A stretch of 64,000 nt of DNA from Micromonospora arborensis (GCF_003205615.1 NZ_PYBV01000005.1:117452-181451); one strand, 5' to 3'; positions 16,990 to 26,103 are shown, counted from the first letter of the stretch. Numbers and translations: made by a program. Notes: generated from the sequence alone by a model not told the origin.

Positions 16990-18219
16990 ATGACGGAGAG
17001 CGCGCAGACCACCGAGAGCCGATCCGTTCCGCCCGCGCGGCCGTACCCGTTCAGTGTGCCCGACCGCCTCGTCGTCGATCCGACCTATGGCGAGCTGCGC
17101 GAGAACGAGCCGATGAGCCGGGTGAAGCTTCCCTACGGCGAGGAGGCGTGGCTCGCCACCCGGTACGAGGACGTCCGTACGGTCCTCGGCGACGTGCGGT
17201 TCGGCCGCGCCCCAGCCGTGCAGCGCGACGAGCCCAGGCTCACAGCGCGCCAGCAGTACAGCGGCATGCTGACCATGGACCCGCCCGATCACACTCGGCT
17301 GCGCCGGCTGGTGGCGAAGGCGTTCACGGCACGTCGGGTCGAGGCGCTGCGACCCCGAACCCAGGAGATCGCCGACGTACTGGTCGACAACATGGTCCGG
17401 CTCGGTCCTCCGGCCGACCTGGTGGAGCACGTCGCCACACCGCTGCCGATCCAGGTGATCTGCGAGCTGCTCGGGGTCCCGTACGCCGACCGTGACCGCT
17501 TCCACATCTGGTCCGAGGCGATCGTCTCGACAACCTCCCTGCCTGTGGAGACGATCCAGGAGTACCTGAACAATCTCTTTGGCTACATCGGTGATCTGGT
17601 CGCCGAGCGCCGCCGCGAGCCGGGGATCGACGACCTGCTCGGCGCATTGGTGCGTGCCCGGGACGAGAATCAGGATCGGCTCAGCGAGACCGAGCTGGTG
17701 GAGCTGGCAAGCGGGCTGCTCGCGGCCGGCCACGAGACCACGGTGACCCAGATCCCCAACTTCATCTACGTGCTGCTGCACAATCCGGACCAGCTTGCTC
17801 GGCTCCGGGCCGACCCGTCGCTGGTGCCGGCTGCGGTCGAGGAACTGTTGCGGTACGTGCCGCTCGGCGTCGGCTCCTCCTTCGCCCGGTACGCCAAGGA
17901 GGACGTCGAGGTCGGCGGGGTGCTGGTCCGGGCAGGTGAGCCGGTTCTCGGCTCGCTGTCGTCGGCGAATCGGGACGGTACCGTCTTTGCCGACCCGGAC
18001 CGGCTGGATCTCGACCGCGAGCAGAACCCGCACCTGGGCTTCGGGCACGGCGTACACCACTGCGTCGGCGCGCAGCTGGCCCGCATGGAGTTGCAGGTCA
18101 CCGTCGCCACCCTCGTAACTCGCCTGCCCGGATTGCGGCTCGCCGTGCCAGAAGTCGAGCTGGAGTGGAAGCGGGGCATGTTGGTGCGGGGCCTGCTCGG
18201 CATGCCGGTGGCCTGGTGA
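16990..18219 (+). CDS. Cytochrome P450 (class I, bacterial soluble)
   Basis: A 409-residue monooxygenase with the I-helix oxygen-binding motif AGHETT, the K-helix ExxR (EELLRY) and the haem-binding loop FGHGVHHCVGAQLAR, with Cys358 as the axial ligand. There is no membrane anchor, as expected for actinomycete P450s. It carries the EHVATPLPIQVICELLGVP pattern common in CYP105/107-like enzymes. Its TGA overlaps the GTG of a 3Fe-4S ferredoxin, the usual electron donor. No ferredoxin reductase is nearby. The substrate is unknown. Confidence 0.92.
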   Translation: MTESAQTTESRSVPPARPYPFSVPDRLVVDPTYGELRENEPMSRVKLPYGEEAWLATRYEDVRTVLGDVRFGRAPAVQRDEPRLTARQQYSGMLTMDPPDHTRLRRLVAKAFTARRVEALRPRTQEIADVLVDNMVRLGPPADLVEHVATPLPIQVICELLGVPYADRDRFHIWSEAIVSTTSLPVETIQEYLNNLFGYIGDLVAERRREPGIDDLLGALVRARDENQDRLSETELVELASGLLAAGHETTVTQIPNFIYVLLHNPDQLARLRADPSLVPAAVEELLRYVPLGVGSSFARYAKEDVEVGGVLVRAGEPVLGSLSSANRDGTVFADPDRLDLDREQNPHLGFGHGVHHCVGAQLARMELQVTVATLVTRLPGLRLAVPEVELEWKRGMLVRGLLGMPVAW

Positions 18220-18443
18220 GTGCCGCGTGGCGGATCGGGGTGGACTCGCGTCGCTGCATCGGCACGAGCATCTGCGCCGGTACCGCGCCCGAGCACTTCC
18301 GCCTGGTCGACGGCCTGTCCGCGCCGCTGGCCGACGTCGTCGCCCCGGCCGAGGTCATCCTCGACGCCGCCGACTCGTGCCCGGTGGAGGCGATCACGGT
18401 CCGCGACGCCACCGACGACCGGCTGATCGCGCCGGAGGAGTGA
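18216..18443 (+). CDS. 3Fe-4S ferredoxin partner of the P450
   Basis: A 75-residue ferredoxin beginning with GTG at 18216, overlapping the P450 stop by four bases. The cluster ligands are read as Cys14, Cys20 (C-IGTSI-C) and the Cys of SCPVEAI; a fourth ligand Cys is absent, as in 3Fe-4S ferredoxins that donate electrons to P450s. The coupled translation argues it serves CYP 16990-18219. Confidence 0.9.
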   Translation: MSAAWRIGVDSRRCIGTSICAGTAPEHFRLVDGLSAPLADVVAPAEVILDAADSCPVEAITVRDATDDRLIAPEE

Positions 18444-18549
18444 CCGCTTAGGGCGAAACCGCTGCCGTAGCTCGTCGGCGGCGAGCGCTGAGTGAAGTCA
18501 ACTGCCGTTGGCAGCGCGCGGTGACGTGGTCAGGTGAGGTCCGTGCCGG

Positions 18550-19104
18550 TTAGATCTCCAGCCGCAGTCCGGCCCATCGGTGGCGCCATCCCTTGACCTC
18601 CACGCGGCGCAGCACCGTCGCGCGGCCCGCTGCGTTGTTCATGGCCGGAGACGGGCGGACAACCATTCCCGCCAGGTCAGCCAGACCGTGGCAGGACACC
18701 AGGCGCACACAGTCGTCGCGCAGGGTCACCGCGACGCACGTCGCCGTTTCGGGCCAGCGCGATATCGCGTCCAGGGCGGACGTGTAGGGCTCATCGCCAT
18801 TGCGCAGATGCATCCGCGCTTGGTTACGAATCTCCCACGGCACCTCAGGCAGGGCCACCATGGCCTGGGCCTCGGCGCGTGCGTCCTCGCGTGGGTCCAG
18901 CTTCTCCGGGTCGAAGTAGGCGACATCCACGTCGCGCTCCGGCGAGACCGGGAGGCCACTGATCACGTCCCAGACGCGGTTGCGTACGAAGCCGGCACCG
19001 ATCCACCAGTCCGGTAACCCCAGGTCGGCCGTAGCCCGAAGGACTCTCATTGCTCCCGGGTCTGACTCGATCACGCCCACCACGTCCTGCGCGCTCATGA
19101 CCAT
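18550..19104 (-). CDS. Nucleotidyltransferase-fold protein (DUF925/NTP_transf_6 type)
   Basis: A 184-residue protein with WWIGAGFVRNRVWDVISG, then a DVDVAYFDPE acidic pair and the mid-region EIRNQARMHLRNGDEPYTS. These are the marks of the DUF925 nucleotidyltransferase family. The function of the family is not established. ATG at 19104 is taken as start; MSAQ at 19098 is possible. It is a single gene. Confidence 0.78.
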   Translation of the reverse strand: MVMSAQDVVGVIESDPGAMRVLRATADLGLPDWWIGAGFVRNRVWDVISGLPVSPERDVDVAYFDPEKLDPREDARAEAQAMVALPEVPWEIRNQARMHLRNGDEPYTSALDAISRWPETATCVAVTLRDDCVRLVSCHGLADLAGMVVRPSPAMNNAAGRATVLRRVEVKGWRHRWAGLRLEI

Positions 19105-19271
19105 CTCAGGGACCCTAGACCAGGAGACGTTGCCTCATGCCGGTGCGTCGGCTCTTAACGTAGCCGCATGAGCACGCGTGATCGGCGGGGCGCGTTCGCT
19201 TCTGGCGGTCGACTAGAGGCTTGTGCCGGCGTCCGCGGCGCCTGGTACGGATGCCCACGGGAGGGGAAGAG

Positions 19272-20072
19272 ATGGCAGCGACAGCCACGCCGGTCGTGTT
19301 CGTCCATGGCATGTTCCTGCACGCCGCGTCGTGGGCCAGTTGGGTCGAGCTGTTTCGGACGACGGGGTATGACCCGATGAATCCAGGCTGGCCGGGAGAA
19401 CCGAGCACAGTCGCAGAAGCGCGGCAAGAGCCCGACCGGGTCGCAGGCATCGGCATCGACGACATCGTCACGCACTACGCACAGATCATCGGCACGCTCG
19501 GCAGACGGCCGGTCGTCATCGGCCATTCGACCGGCGCACTGGTCGCCCAGCGACTCCTCGATCAGGGCCTCGCAGCGGCGGCGGTGGCGCTGCAACCTCC
19601 ACCGATCAAAGGTGTGGCCAACCTCGCGCCGTCGAGCATTCCCGTGGGCTGGCCCCTGCTGCGCAACCCGGCCAACCGGTGGCGGGCGCTGTCGCTGACC
19701 GCACGGCAGTTCCGCTACAGCCACGGCAATGCGCTCACCGCCATCGAATCCGACCAGTTGTACCGGCAGTGGGCCATCCCATCACCCGGCAGGCCGGTCT
19801 TCGAGCTGGTGTCCGCGAACCTCTCCCGACGCTCACCCGCCACGATCGACGCTGCCAACCCAGGCCGGGGACCACTGCTCATGATCGCCGGCGGAAAGGA
19901 CCACAGCGCACATCGAGCCGTCGTCAAGGCCACGGTCAAGCGTTACTCCGCCGCACCGGCCGTCACCGACTACCAGGAGTTCCTCGACCGGGGGCACTCC
20001 ATGCCGATCGACAGCGGCTGGCGCGAGATCGCCGACGCCACACTGGTCTGGGTGCGACAGCACCTCCGGTAA
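19272..20072 (+). CDS. Alpha/beta hydrolase
   Basis: A 266-residue hydrolase. GGAGGGGAAGAG precedes ATG 19272, which selects this start over an upstream in-frame one. It begins with VVFVHGMFLHAASW, has the nucleophile elbow GHSTGALV (Ser near 92), an Asp in GGKDHS and catalytic His in DRGHSMP. This is a lipase/lysophospholipase-like esterase of unspecified substrate. Such single hydrolases are common in actinomycete genomes and no operon partner is present. Confidence 0.8.
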   Translation: MAATATPVVFVHGMFLHAASWASWVELFRTTGYDPMNPGWPGEPSTVAEARQEPDRVAGIGIDDIVTHYAQIIGTLGRRPVVIGHSTGALVAQRLLDQGLAAAAVALQPPPIKGVANLAPSSIPVGWPLLRNPANRWRALSLTARQFRYSHGNALTAIESDQLYRQWAIPSPGRPVFELVSANLSRRSPATIDAANPGRGPLLMIAGGKDHSAHRAVVKATVKRYSAAPAVTDYQEFLDRGHSMPIDSGWREIADATLVWVRQHLR

Positions 20073-20122
20073 CGCCATCTCCGGCAGGGGACCACTCTTC
20101 GGGCGTCGGCGATGCGCGTTGC

Positions 20123-20467
20123 CTAGCCGTCCTTCTCGTCAAACGGCTCGTCGCTCCACCGCCACCACGCCTCGTCGCCGTCGACGTGGAGAAGGAACTC
20201 AGGAACCTTCCGGCCGTCCGGGTACCGAAGCGTCACGGCATCCTGTACCGCGTCGTACGCGCGCTCCCAGGAGTCGATGTCTTCGTCGATGCGGTCGAGT
20301 AGCCGCAGTTCCGTGGCGAAGAGCGGCCGGACCTCCGCAAGCCCTTCCTTCGGATCGATACGGGCGTTCAGCCATGGGAAGTCGCCACCGGTCACCACGA
20401 GGTCAGCAAGTACCTCGCCATCGTCGCGCCGGTGCAGCGTCCATGCGCCGTCGTGGTGATTGCTCAC
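20123..20467 (-). CDS. Small conserved protein of unknown function
   Basis: A 114-residue protein starting at GTG 20467 (VSNHHDGAWTLHR), 10 nt after the DUF4291 gene stop at 20478; the longer frame would overlap that gene and is not preferred. Features are ADLVVTGGDFPWLNARI, VRPLFATELRLLDRIDE and a Trp-rich acidic C-terminus. It is a recurring actinobacterial hypothetical that I recognise by pattern but not by function. Confidence 0.65.
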   Translation of the reverse strand: MSNHHDGAWTLHRRDDGEVLADLVVTGGDFPWLNARIDPKEGLAEVRPLFATELRLLDRIDEDIDSWERAYDAVQDAVTLRYPDGRKVPEFLLHVDGDEAWWRWSDEPFDEKDG

Positions 20468-20477
20468 GATGGCGACA

Positions 20478-21167
20478 TTAGCGACTGCGAAGGATTTCCT
20501 GCTGGCCCGTACCAGCATTGGCTTTGCCGTCGGGTGATGCCTGGAGTCGCCGTGATCCGGCGGTGACGTCCGGGCTGGCGTCGAGGCCGGCGACGATCTG
20601 GGCCGGCAGCGGATAGACCTGCTCGACCGGCAGGTGAGCTGCTGCCGCCTGCTCGTCGCCGCGGCGCAGAAGGTCCCGCACGCGGTGCACGGTGGGGGTG
20701 ATGTCCGTGATGGCCACCATCCACTCGTCGACGTATCGGTCGACAGCCTCGCCGGACAACCCGACCTGCAGCGACCGGTACGGCAGCGCCTTCAGCTGCA
20801 GTGAACGTTCCGGATCCCACTGCACTCGTACGGGGCTGGTCTTCAGCTGCCGGGTCCAGGTCGCCCTGTCGCCGTGCAGGTCGCGGTCGTAGTGGCTCAG
20901 GCAGGCTCGTGCCAGCGCCCACTCAAGACCCTCCCGCGTGATGTCGATGGACAGCACGCGCTCTTGCCCTGGCTTGGTGGCCCAGCCGCAGCGGTACATC
21001 ATCCACAGGAACGACGGCTTGATCCACGTCATCCGGTCCCGCTTGAAGGGGGCCACGAAACGGCCGGCTGCCACCGCCGGCAGCGCGATCTGCGGGGGAT
21101 ACGCCTGGTACACAGTGATGGTGTCGGCCGAGTAGCGAGCACGGATCTGACGGGCAGGGACGGACAC
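20478..21167 (-). CDS. DUF4291-family protein
   Basis: A 229-residue protein with the distinctive DUF4291 sequence: RQIRARYSADTITVYQAY, AVAAGRFVAPFKRDRMTW, IKPSFLWMMYRCGWATKPGQ and RVLSIDITREG. GTG at 21167 is chosen because the family motif begins directly after it; the open frame continues upstream without family character. The function is unknown. It forms a pair with the small gene at 20123-20467. Confidence 0.85.
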   Translation of the reverse strand: MSVPARQIRARYSADTITVYQAYPPQIALPAVAAGRFVAPFKRDRMTWIKPSFLWMMYRCGWATKPGQERVLSIDITREGLEWALARACLSHYDRDLHGDRATWTRQLKTSPVRVQWDPERSLQLKALPYRSLQVGLSGEAVDRYVDEWMVAITDITPTVHRVRDLLRRGDEQAAAAHLPVEQVYPLPAQIVAGLDASPDVTAGSRRLQASPDGKANAGTGQQEILRSR

Positions 21168-21404
21168 GACCTGATCCTCACAGATCGGGACCCGCCTGCT
21201 CCACCGAGATTCCGCACCCAGGCGAGCGCCAGGCCGAAGTGCCGAGTGAGTGGATGTCACTCGCCCGCTGTTCCGTCGGCGTCGATAGTTGAGTTCAGCG
21301 AGGAGAACCCCGGGCCGGCGGCCTGGCTGTCGTCGTACCGTCGCTGGTCGCCTCGATCGCACCCTGCGTAGGCTCCCGGACAACCCCACCGAAGGACCGC
21401 TGCT

Positions 21405-22340
21405 GTGACCACGATCCGCGTTGCCCGCCCCGACGATATCCCCGGCCTCGTCCGGTATCCCGACGACGCCGAGCGCAACACCGCGACCAGCACCTACCTC
21501 ACCGACCTGCTCGCCAAGCGGTGCACCCGAACCGAATGGTGCCTGGTGGCCGAGGACAGCGACACGCTGATCGGCGCCGTGGCGCTCTGGACCATGCCCG
21601 GCAACGACGTACCCAGCGACGTCGTACTCGTGGAAGCTCCCTGGGACGACCCGGAGCTCACCGTCGGGCTCGCGCTGCTCACCGAGGCAGCCAACCTGGC
21701 CAGGAAACTGGGCGCCACCGAGCAGGGCCACGTGGTGGACTCCCCGGCCCAGGCGCCGCAGTTCCAACGCCACCCCGAACAGCGGGCAGAACTGCTACGT
21801 CGAGCCGGGTTCGCCGTGGCCCGCGACGGTCGACGTTTCCGCTGGCTGGCCGGTGGTGAATTGCCCGCGCACGACGGGCGGCTGCGGTTCCGTTCCCTCA
21901 CCGAGCTGGGACCCGGGCCCTTCATCGACCTGCTGGAGGCCCTGCTCGCGGACACCGCCGACGCGCTACTCGCCGCCGACGTGCGGGAGCACGGACTCCG
22001 TAAGGCCGCCGAGCTGCTGTTCGAGGAGTCCACCGAGTTCGCGCACGAGCCGCAGTGGTGGGAGATCGGGTACGACGCCGACGGCACCCCGGCCGTGATC
22101 AGCCTGCCCGCCCACAGCCCGGCCTTCCCCGTGATCAGCTTCGTCGGTGTCGCCCCCGCCCACCGGGGCAAGGGCTACAGCACCTCAGTCGTCGCCCGGG
22201 GCACCCGGATCCTGGCCGAGAACGGCGCCACCGAGATCCGTGGCGACTGCGACGCGGCGAACATCGCCATGGTCAAGGGGTTCGAACGGGCGGGCTACCA
22301 CAACTTCGCTGACCGGATGGAATTCTCTCGCCCACTCTGA
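21405..22340 (+). CDS. GNAT-family N-acetyltransferase
   Basis: A 311-residue protein with two GNAT-like halves. The C-terminal half is the better preserved: ISFVGVAPAHRGKGYSTSVVARG is the acetyl-CoA-binding loop (Q/R-x-x-G-x-G), followed by ENGATEIRGDCDAANIAMVKGFERAGY. The N-terminal half (residues 1-145) looks like a degenerate GNAT fold without a clear loop. The GTG start at 21405 agrees with MTTIRVARPDDIPGL. The substrate is unknown. Confidence 0.8.
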   Translation: MTTIRVARPDDIPGLVRYPDDAERNTATSTYLTDLLAKRCTRTEWCLVAEDSDTLIGAVALWTMPGNDVPSDVVLVEAPWDDPELTVGLALLTEAANLARKLGATEQGHVVDSPAQAPQFQRHPEQRAELLRRAGFAVARDGRRFRWLAGGELPAHDGRLRFRSLTELGPGPFIDLLEALLADTADALLAADVREHGLRKAAELLFEESTEFAHEPQWWEIGYDADGTPAVISLPAHSPAFPVISFVGVAPAHRGKGYSTSVVARGTRILAENGATEIRGDCDAANIAMVKGFERAGYHNFADRMEFSRPL

Positions 22341-22425
22341 CCTGTGCCGAGGGGACGGTCAGGTCGGCCGATACCTTCGGTCGGGCACCGGCGCGGGCCG
22401 GGACGGAGCGGAATAGGCTTCAACC

Positions 22426-23598
22426 ATGAGTGGCGTGCTGAGTGGTGCCCCGCTGAATCCCCTTCGCCAGCTCACGATCGACCAGCTCCGGCAACGGACG
22501 AGCCTCAAGTGGCGGGAGTACCCGGACGACGTGCTGCCGCTGTGGGTGGCGGAGATGGACGTGCCGTTGGCCGAGCCGGTCGCGCGAGCGATCACCGCCG
22601 CCGTCGCCCGCGGTGACACCGGCTACACCGCCGGCACGGCGTACCCGCAGGCGCTGGCGGAGTTCGCCCGACGGCGGTGGGGTTGGGACGGGCTGGCCGT
22701 GGAGCGCACCGCGCTGGTGCCCGACGTGATGCACGGCGTCGTCGAGGCGCTGCGGCTGTTCACCGAGCCGGGCGACGCGGTGGTCGTCAACTGCCCGGTC
22801 TACCCGCCGTTCTACGAGTTCGTGGCGCACGCCGGCCGCCGGATCGTGGAGGCGCCGCTCGGCGGAGACCGGCGGATAGATCTCGGCGCGCTGGAGGACG
22901 CGTTCCGGCAGGCGCGGGCCGGTGGGCGGCCGGCGGCGTACCTGCTGTGCAGCCCGCACAACCCGACCGGCGTCCTGCACACCGCCGACGAGTTGGCCGC
23001 CGTCGCTGGAATGGCCGACCGGCACGGGGTGCGGGTGGTCGCCGACGAGATCCACGCTCCGGTGGTGCTCGGGGGAGCGGGCTTCGTGCCGTACCTCTCG
23101 GTGCCTGGCGCCGAGAACGGCCTGTCGCTGATGTCCGCCTCCAAGGGGTGGAACCTGGCGGGCCTGCGCGGTGCGCTGCTGATCGCGGGCCCGGCCGCGG
23201 CCGAAGACATCGCCCGTGTGCCGTTCGAGGCCAGCGTCAGCACCAGTCACCTCGGCGTGATCGCCCACACCGCTGCCCTGCGCGACGGCGGTGCGTGGCT
23301 CGACGCCTTGTTGATCGGGCTGGACGACAACCGTCGGCTCCTCTCCGCGCTGCTCACCGAGCACCTGCCGGCCATCCGTTACCACCCCGGCCAGGCCACC
23401 TATCTCGCCTGGCTGGACTGCCGCGCCCTGGGCCTCGGCGACGACCCCGCCGCCGTGTTCCTCGACCGTGGCCGCGTGGCCCTCAACTCCGGCTTGGCCT
23501 TCGGCACCGGTGGTGCCGGTCATGTCCGGCTGAATCTGGCCACCGCACCGGAGTTGATCACCGAGGCGGTACGCCGAATGGCCACCGCCGTCGCCTGA
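22426..23598 (+). CDS. MalY/PatB-type PLP-dependent C-S lyase (cystathionine beta-lyase-like)
   Basis: A 390-residue fold-type I PLP enzyme. [13 protein letters not shown] near the N-terminus and the [14 protein letters not shown] segment with the Schiff-base Lys are diagnostic of the MalY/PatB branch, which cleaves C-S bonds of cystathionine or cysteine conjugates to give a thiol, pyruvate and ammonia. CSPHNPTGV and [11 protein letters not shown] are also present. It is a single gene after the GNAT gene, 85 nt away. A role in thiol recycling or sulphur catabolism is plausible. Confidence 0.87.
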   Translation: MSGVLSGAPLNPLRQLTIDQLRQRTSLKWREYPDDVLPLWVAEMDVPLAEPVARAITAAVARGDTGYTAGTAYPQALAEFARRRWGWDGLAVERTALVPDVMHGVVEALRLFTEPGDAVVVNCPVYPPFYEFVAHAGRRIVEAPLGGDRRIDLGALEDAFRQARAGGRPAAYLLCSPHNPTGVLHTADELAAVAGMADRHGVRVVADEIHAPVVLGGAGFVPYLSVPGAENGLSLMSASKGWNLAGLRGALLIAGPAAAEDIARVPFEASVSTSHLGVIAHTAALRDGGAWLDALLIGLDDNRRLLSALLTEHLPAIRYHPGQATYLAWLDCRALGLGDDPAAVFLDRGRVALNSGLAFGTGGAGHVRLNLATAPELITEAVRRMATAVA

Positions 23599-23606
23599 GA
23601 AGCCGA

Positions 23607-24031
23607 TCAGTTCGGTCGCTCGGTGGCGTCGACTTCCTCGCCGTATTCACCGCGGATGGGAAGGTAGTAGGCGGGTAGGAAGCCGGCGATGATGGCAACA
23701 CCCGCGATCGGCGCGAACGCTCCGACGAGGATGCCGAGGCCGATCCAGATCAGCGCGAACGCGAATCGGCGGCCGATGGCGTGGAGGCCGAGAGGCCCGA
23801 GGCCGGGGTCCAGTAGTTTGGCGCGGCGGAGACGGGCCCAAATGATGTTGAACAGGAATGCCGCCGTCCAGAGCGTGGTGCCCCGAGCCCCCGCAGCAGA
23901 TGCCCGAAGTTCTGTGGAGGTTGGATCTCCAGCACGAGAAGCGTCACGGCGATGGCGAAGACGCCGTCGCTGAAAGCCGTCAGCCGGTCCGGGCGACGCG
24001 TGAACCGCGAAATGTCGCTTTTGGAACGCAC
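23607..24031 (-). pseudogene. Broken TMEM175-family (DUF1211) membrane protein
   Basis: From GTG 24031 the frame reads MRSKSDISRF then RLTAFSDGVFAIAVTLLVL, the first helix and signature of bacterial TMEM175 potassium channels. After about 45 residues homology moves to another frame, which carries the C-terminal helices (LWTAAFLFNIIWARL, ALIWIGLGILVGAF, AIIAGFLPAYYLP). The middle helices are missing. A frameshift plus an internal deletion of roughly 70-80 codons is the simplest account. The protein cannot form the normal six-helix channel subunit. Confidence 0.7.
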
Positions 24032-24133
24032 GCCACAATTATGCTATCCGTCAACCAGGCGACGCCCGCTCGCCGCGCGCCAGCGAAGTAGGCCTTCCGG
24101 GATTCGTCATCTGGTTGATGGCATCGCCCGTAC

Positions 24134-24673
24134 TCACGGGCGGGAAGGCGTGGTCCGTGCCGCGTACGACCGGGTGGCCACGAACAGGCCGAGCCACCAG
24201 GGGATGAACTGGATGATGCCGTAGACGCCGGTCCACGGGCTGAAGATGACCTCGGGGCTGCCGAACTGCACGATGGTCAGCACGACGGCGTAGAGGGAGT
24301 ACAGCAGCAGCAGGGTGGCGACCGCGTAACCCGAGATCACCAGCAGGTGCCGGGGAACCCGGCGACCGGCCAGCATCGGCACCCACCGGGGGAACACCAG
24401 GCCCCAGGGCCGGACCAGCGCGAGGGACAGCACCGCGGGCAGCACCGCCAGGCCGCACAGCGCGAACAGGTACGCGCCACCGCCGTCCGCGTACCAGTCG
24501 TGGAACTTGGCCTCGTTCGCGAACAGCGGCACCTCGAACGCCCACACCAGGTGCAGCGGGATGAAGCCGATCACCGCAGCCGCGGCGGAGGCGTACCCGG
24601 CGATCCGTGCGTTGCGGCTCGGCGGCGGAACCCGGGACACGTCGGTGGCGGGCCGGTGAGCGGTGGGGATCAT
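24134..24673 (-). CDS. Four-helix integral membrane protein of unknown function
   Basis: A 179-residue protein with membrane segments at about 25-47, 68-87, 108-133 and 145-165. ATG at 24673 follows AAGGAG by 5-6 nt. No known transporter motif is visible. It is preceded by a promoter-like TAGAGT (24741-24736) whose upstream box position is occupied by the palindrome at 24753-24764, suggesting regulated expression. Confidence 0.68.
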   Translation of the reverse strand: MIPTAHRPATDVSRVPPPSRNARIAGYASAAAAVIGFIPLHLVWAFEVPLFANEAKFHDWYADGGGAYLFALCGLAVLPAVLSLALVRPWGLVFPRWVPMLAGRRVPRHLLVISGYAVATLLLLYSLYAVVLTIVQFGSPEVIFSPWTGVYGIIQFIPWWLGLFVATRSYAARTTPSRP

Positions 24674-24752
24674 CGAGCTCCTTCGGTGAGGACGTCATCG
24701 CACCGTCGAGACGCCTGTCCGTCTCAACCCACTCGACTCTAAGTGACGGGTG

Positions 24753-24764
24753 CGAATCGATTCG
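24753..24764. promoter_or_regulatory. Second copy of palindrome CGAATCGATTCG
   Basis: The same 12-bp perfect palindrome as at 3141-3152. Here it occupies the -35 position of a possible minus-strand promoter (TAGAGT at 24741-24736, 17 nt away) serving the membrane-protein gene at 24673. It also lies upstream of the small basic-protein gene at 24947. Confidence 0.4.
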
Positions 24765-24946
24765 GGTCCCTGAGCGCGAGGTCGAATCGGCGGTGGGCGG
24801 TTGCCACCCGTACGCGGGCCGGAGACCGTCGACCGGACGGGTTCGGTGTTGCGATACCGTCAAGGCGCCCAGGCTGGCGTCGAGTGGTCCGCGTCCGTCG
24901 GCTGCCGATGGTCCGCAGGGCGCCCCACGAATCCAGGGAGACACCG

Positions 24947-25156
24947 ATGCCCGAACCCGAGCCCGTTCAAGACGCCCAGGCGGCGGATGCCGACACCACG
25001 GCCGAGGCCGACGAGCCTGCCGCTCCCGCCAATCGGGCTGCCCGACGCGCGAAGGGCAAGGTCGCCTCGCCGCAACCGCATGGAAAGGGTCAGCACTTCG
25101 GCGGTCGCGGCTCGGTCCAGAGCCCGCGCCAGTGGGGTAACCGCCGAAGCGGCTGA
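24947..25156 (+). CDS. Small basic disordered protein
   Basis: A 69-residue protein starting at ATG 24947 with GGGAG 7 nt upstream. The first half is acidic and Ala-rich (PEPEPVQDAQAADADTTAE); the second is basic (NRAARRAKGK) and ends in SPRQWGNRRSG. Charge segregation suggests a nucleic-acid-associated or ribosome-associated small protein. The ribosome site and codon use support real coding; I believe similar short proteins occur in other Micromonospora, but the function is not known. Confidence 0.6.
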   Translation: MPEPEPVQDAQAADADTTAEADEPAAPANRAARRAKGKVASPQPHGKGQHFGGRGSVQSPRQWGNRRSG

Positions 25157-25220
25157 TCCGATCATGGCGCGCTTGTCGATGGCCTAGGGACAGCCCTGGT
25201 GGTGTCCGTGCCGACGATCG

Positions 25221-25403
25221 TCAGCGCAGCATCGCCCAGGTCATTCGACGGACGGCGACATACATCGCGATCGACCCGAAGGCGACGAGGTAGCAGGCCG
25301 GGATCAGCAGATCCCAGCTGAGGTGGCCCAGCGCCGGTTCGCGGACGAGCTCGATGCTGTGGTAGAGCGGTAGCGCTCGGATCAGCGGCTGCACTGCCTC
25401 CGG
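25221..25403 (-). pseudogene. C-terminal fragment of an ABC-2-type permease
   Basis: About 60 codons are readable on the minus strand: EYPEAVQPLIRALPLYHSIE, then LVREPALGHLSW and two hydrophobic segments ending in RMTWAMLR and TGA at 25221-25223. The Pro-Leu-Tyr-His/Glu-Leu-Val-Arg pattern is the end of DrrB/NodJ-type ABC-2 permeases. An in-frame stop lies just upstream and no start is present, so this is the truncated 3' tail of a lost transporter gene. No ATPase partner is nearby. Confidence 0.7.
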
Positions 25404-25932
25404 GTATTCGTGACGACTAGATCAGCCCCTGGTATGGCCGGTCTGCTCCCCGCAGCGCACGGGGCTGTTTGGCAGGCGACGCCAGAGCTGCCCTGAGATT
25501 TGCAAGGGTCCATGCCGCAGCGCGGCATCGGGCACTCCGAACCAAGCGACGTAGGTCGGGCAGTGGTCCGCCTGCCGGCGCGGGCGGTGGGTGGTTGATC
25601 GACACCAGTTCGGCGACATGGCGGCATCGCACCCGCCGGGTTACCCCCACATCGCCGATCTGGAGTGGATCAACGCGCCTGGACACTCGCGACCCGTCCC
25701 GGCTGCCGCCGGTCGCCAGGCGGCGGTGTCGTACGGCCGAACCCTGCGGGGCACCATGCACGACCCCGAGAACAAGGCCGATCCGGGATATCATGATGCG
25801 GGCAGCGCGCCTGCTCGTGCCCCAGTGCGGTCGCCCACGCCTGACCCCACGAAGAGGCCAAGAGTCTCCGACTCCGCGCACTTCTGTCGATCTTCGGCGT
25901 GCCGGTCATGCCGCCTGTTCGGTGGAGAGCGT
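25404..25932. other. Gene-free stretch between two gene remnants
   Basis: Open frames on both strands show no family resemblance and an Arg/Pro/Ala-biased composition typical of non-coding high-GC DNA. It contains a perfect inverted repeat (25512-25528) and joins the broken permease tail to the broken TsaA-like gene, so it looks like a decayed insertion or deletion joint. No terminal inverted repeats or transposase were identified. Confidence 0.5.
25512..25528. repeat. Perfect inverted repeat ATGCCGC-AGC-GCGGCAT
   Basis: Seven-bp arms around a 3-nt centre. It would form a tight hairpin on either strand. It lies in the gene-free joint region; it may be a terminator of a lost gene or part of a mobile-element end. 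Confidence 0.5.
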
Positions 25933-26103
25933 GGGGCTGCACCGGTCGAGATCACCCCGATAGGTACGGTCCGCAATGACAGGACGGATGTTCAGCACTC
26001 CGACAACTGCGGTGCCGTCCGCAGCACGATCACGGTTGACGAGCGCTTCGGCGACGCGTGCCTCCAGGGTCAGCCCCTGATGTCGGAGTACTTCCAGCCG
26101 TAG
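25933..26103 (+). pseudogene. N-terminal fragment of a TsaA/TrmO-like (tRNA t6A methyltransferase-type) protein
   Basis: The frame reads VEITPIGTVRNDRTDVQHSD, then CGAVRSTITVDERFGDACLQG, an almost intact beginning of a TsaA-domain SAM-dependent methyltransferase (the ITPIGxVRxxR start and xVRSxIxVDE). It then diverges and stops at 26103, about 100 residues short, and no good start codon with ribosome site precedes it. It is a truncated relic. Confidence 0.65.

Noticed and set aside
25417..25881. 154-codon minus-strand frame in the gene-free stretch
   Set aside because: Arg/Ala/Pro bias, no start signal and no family; treated as non-coding.
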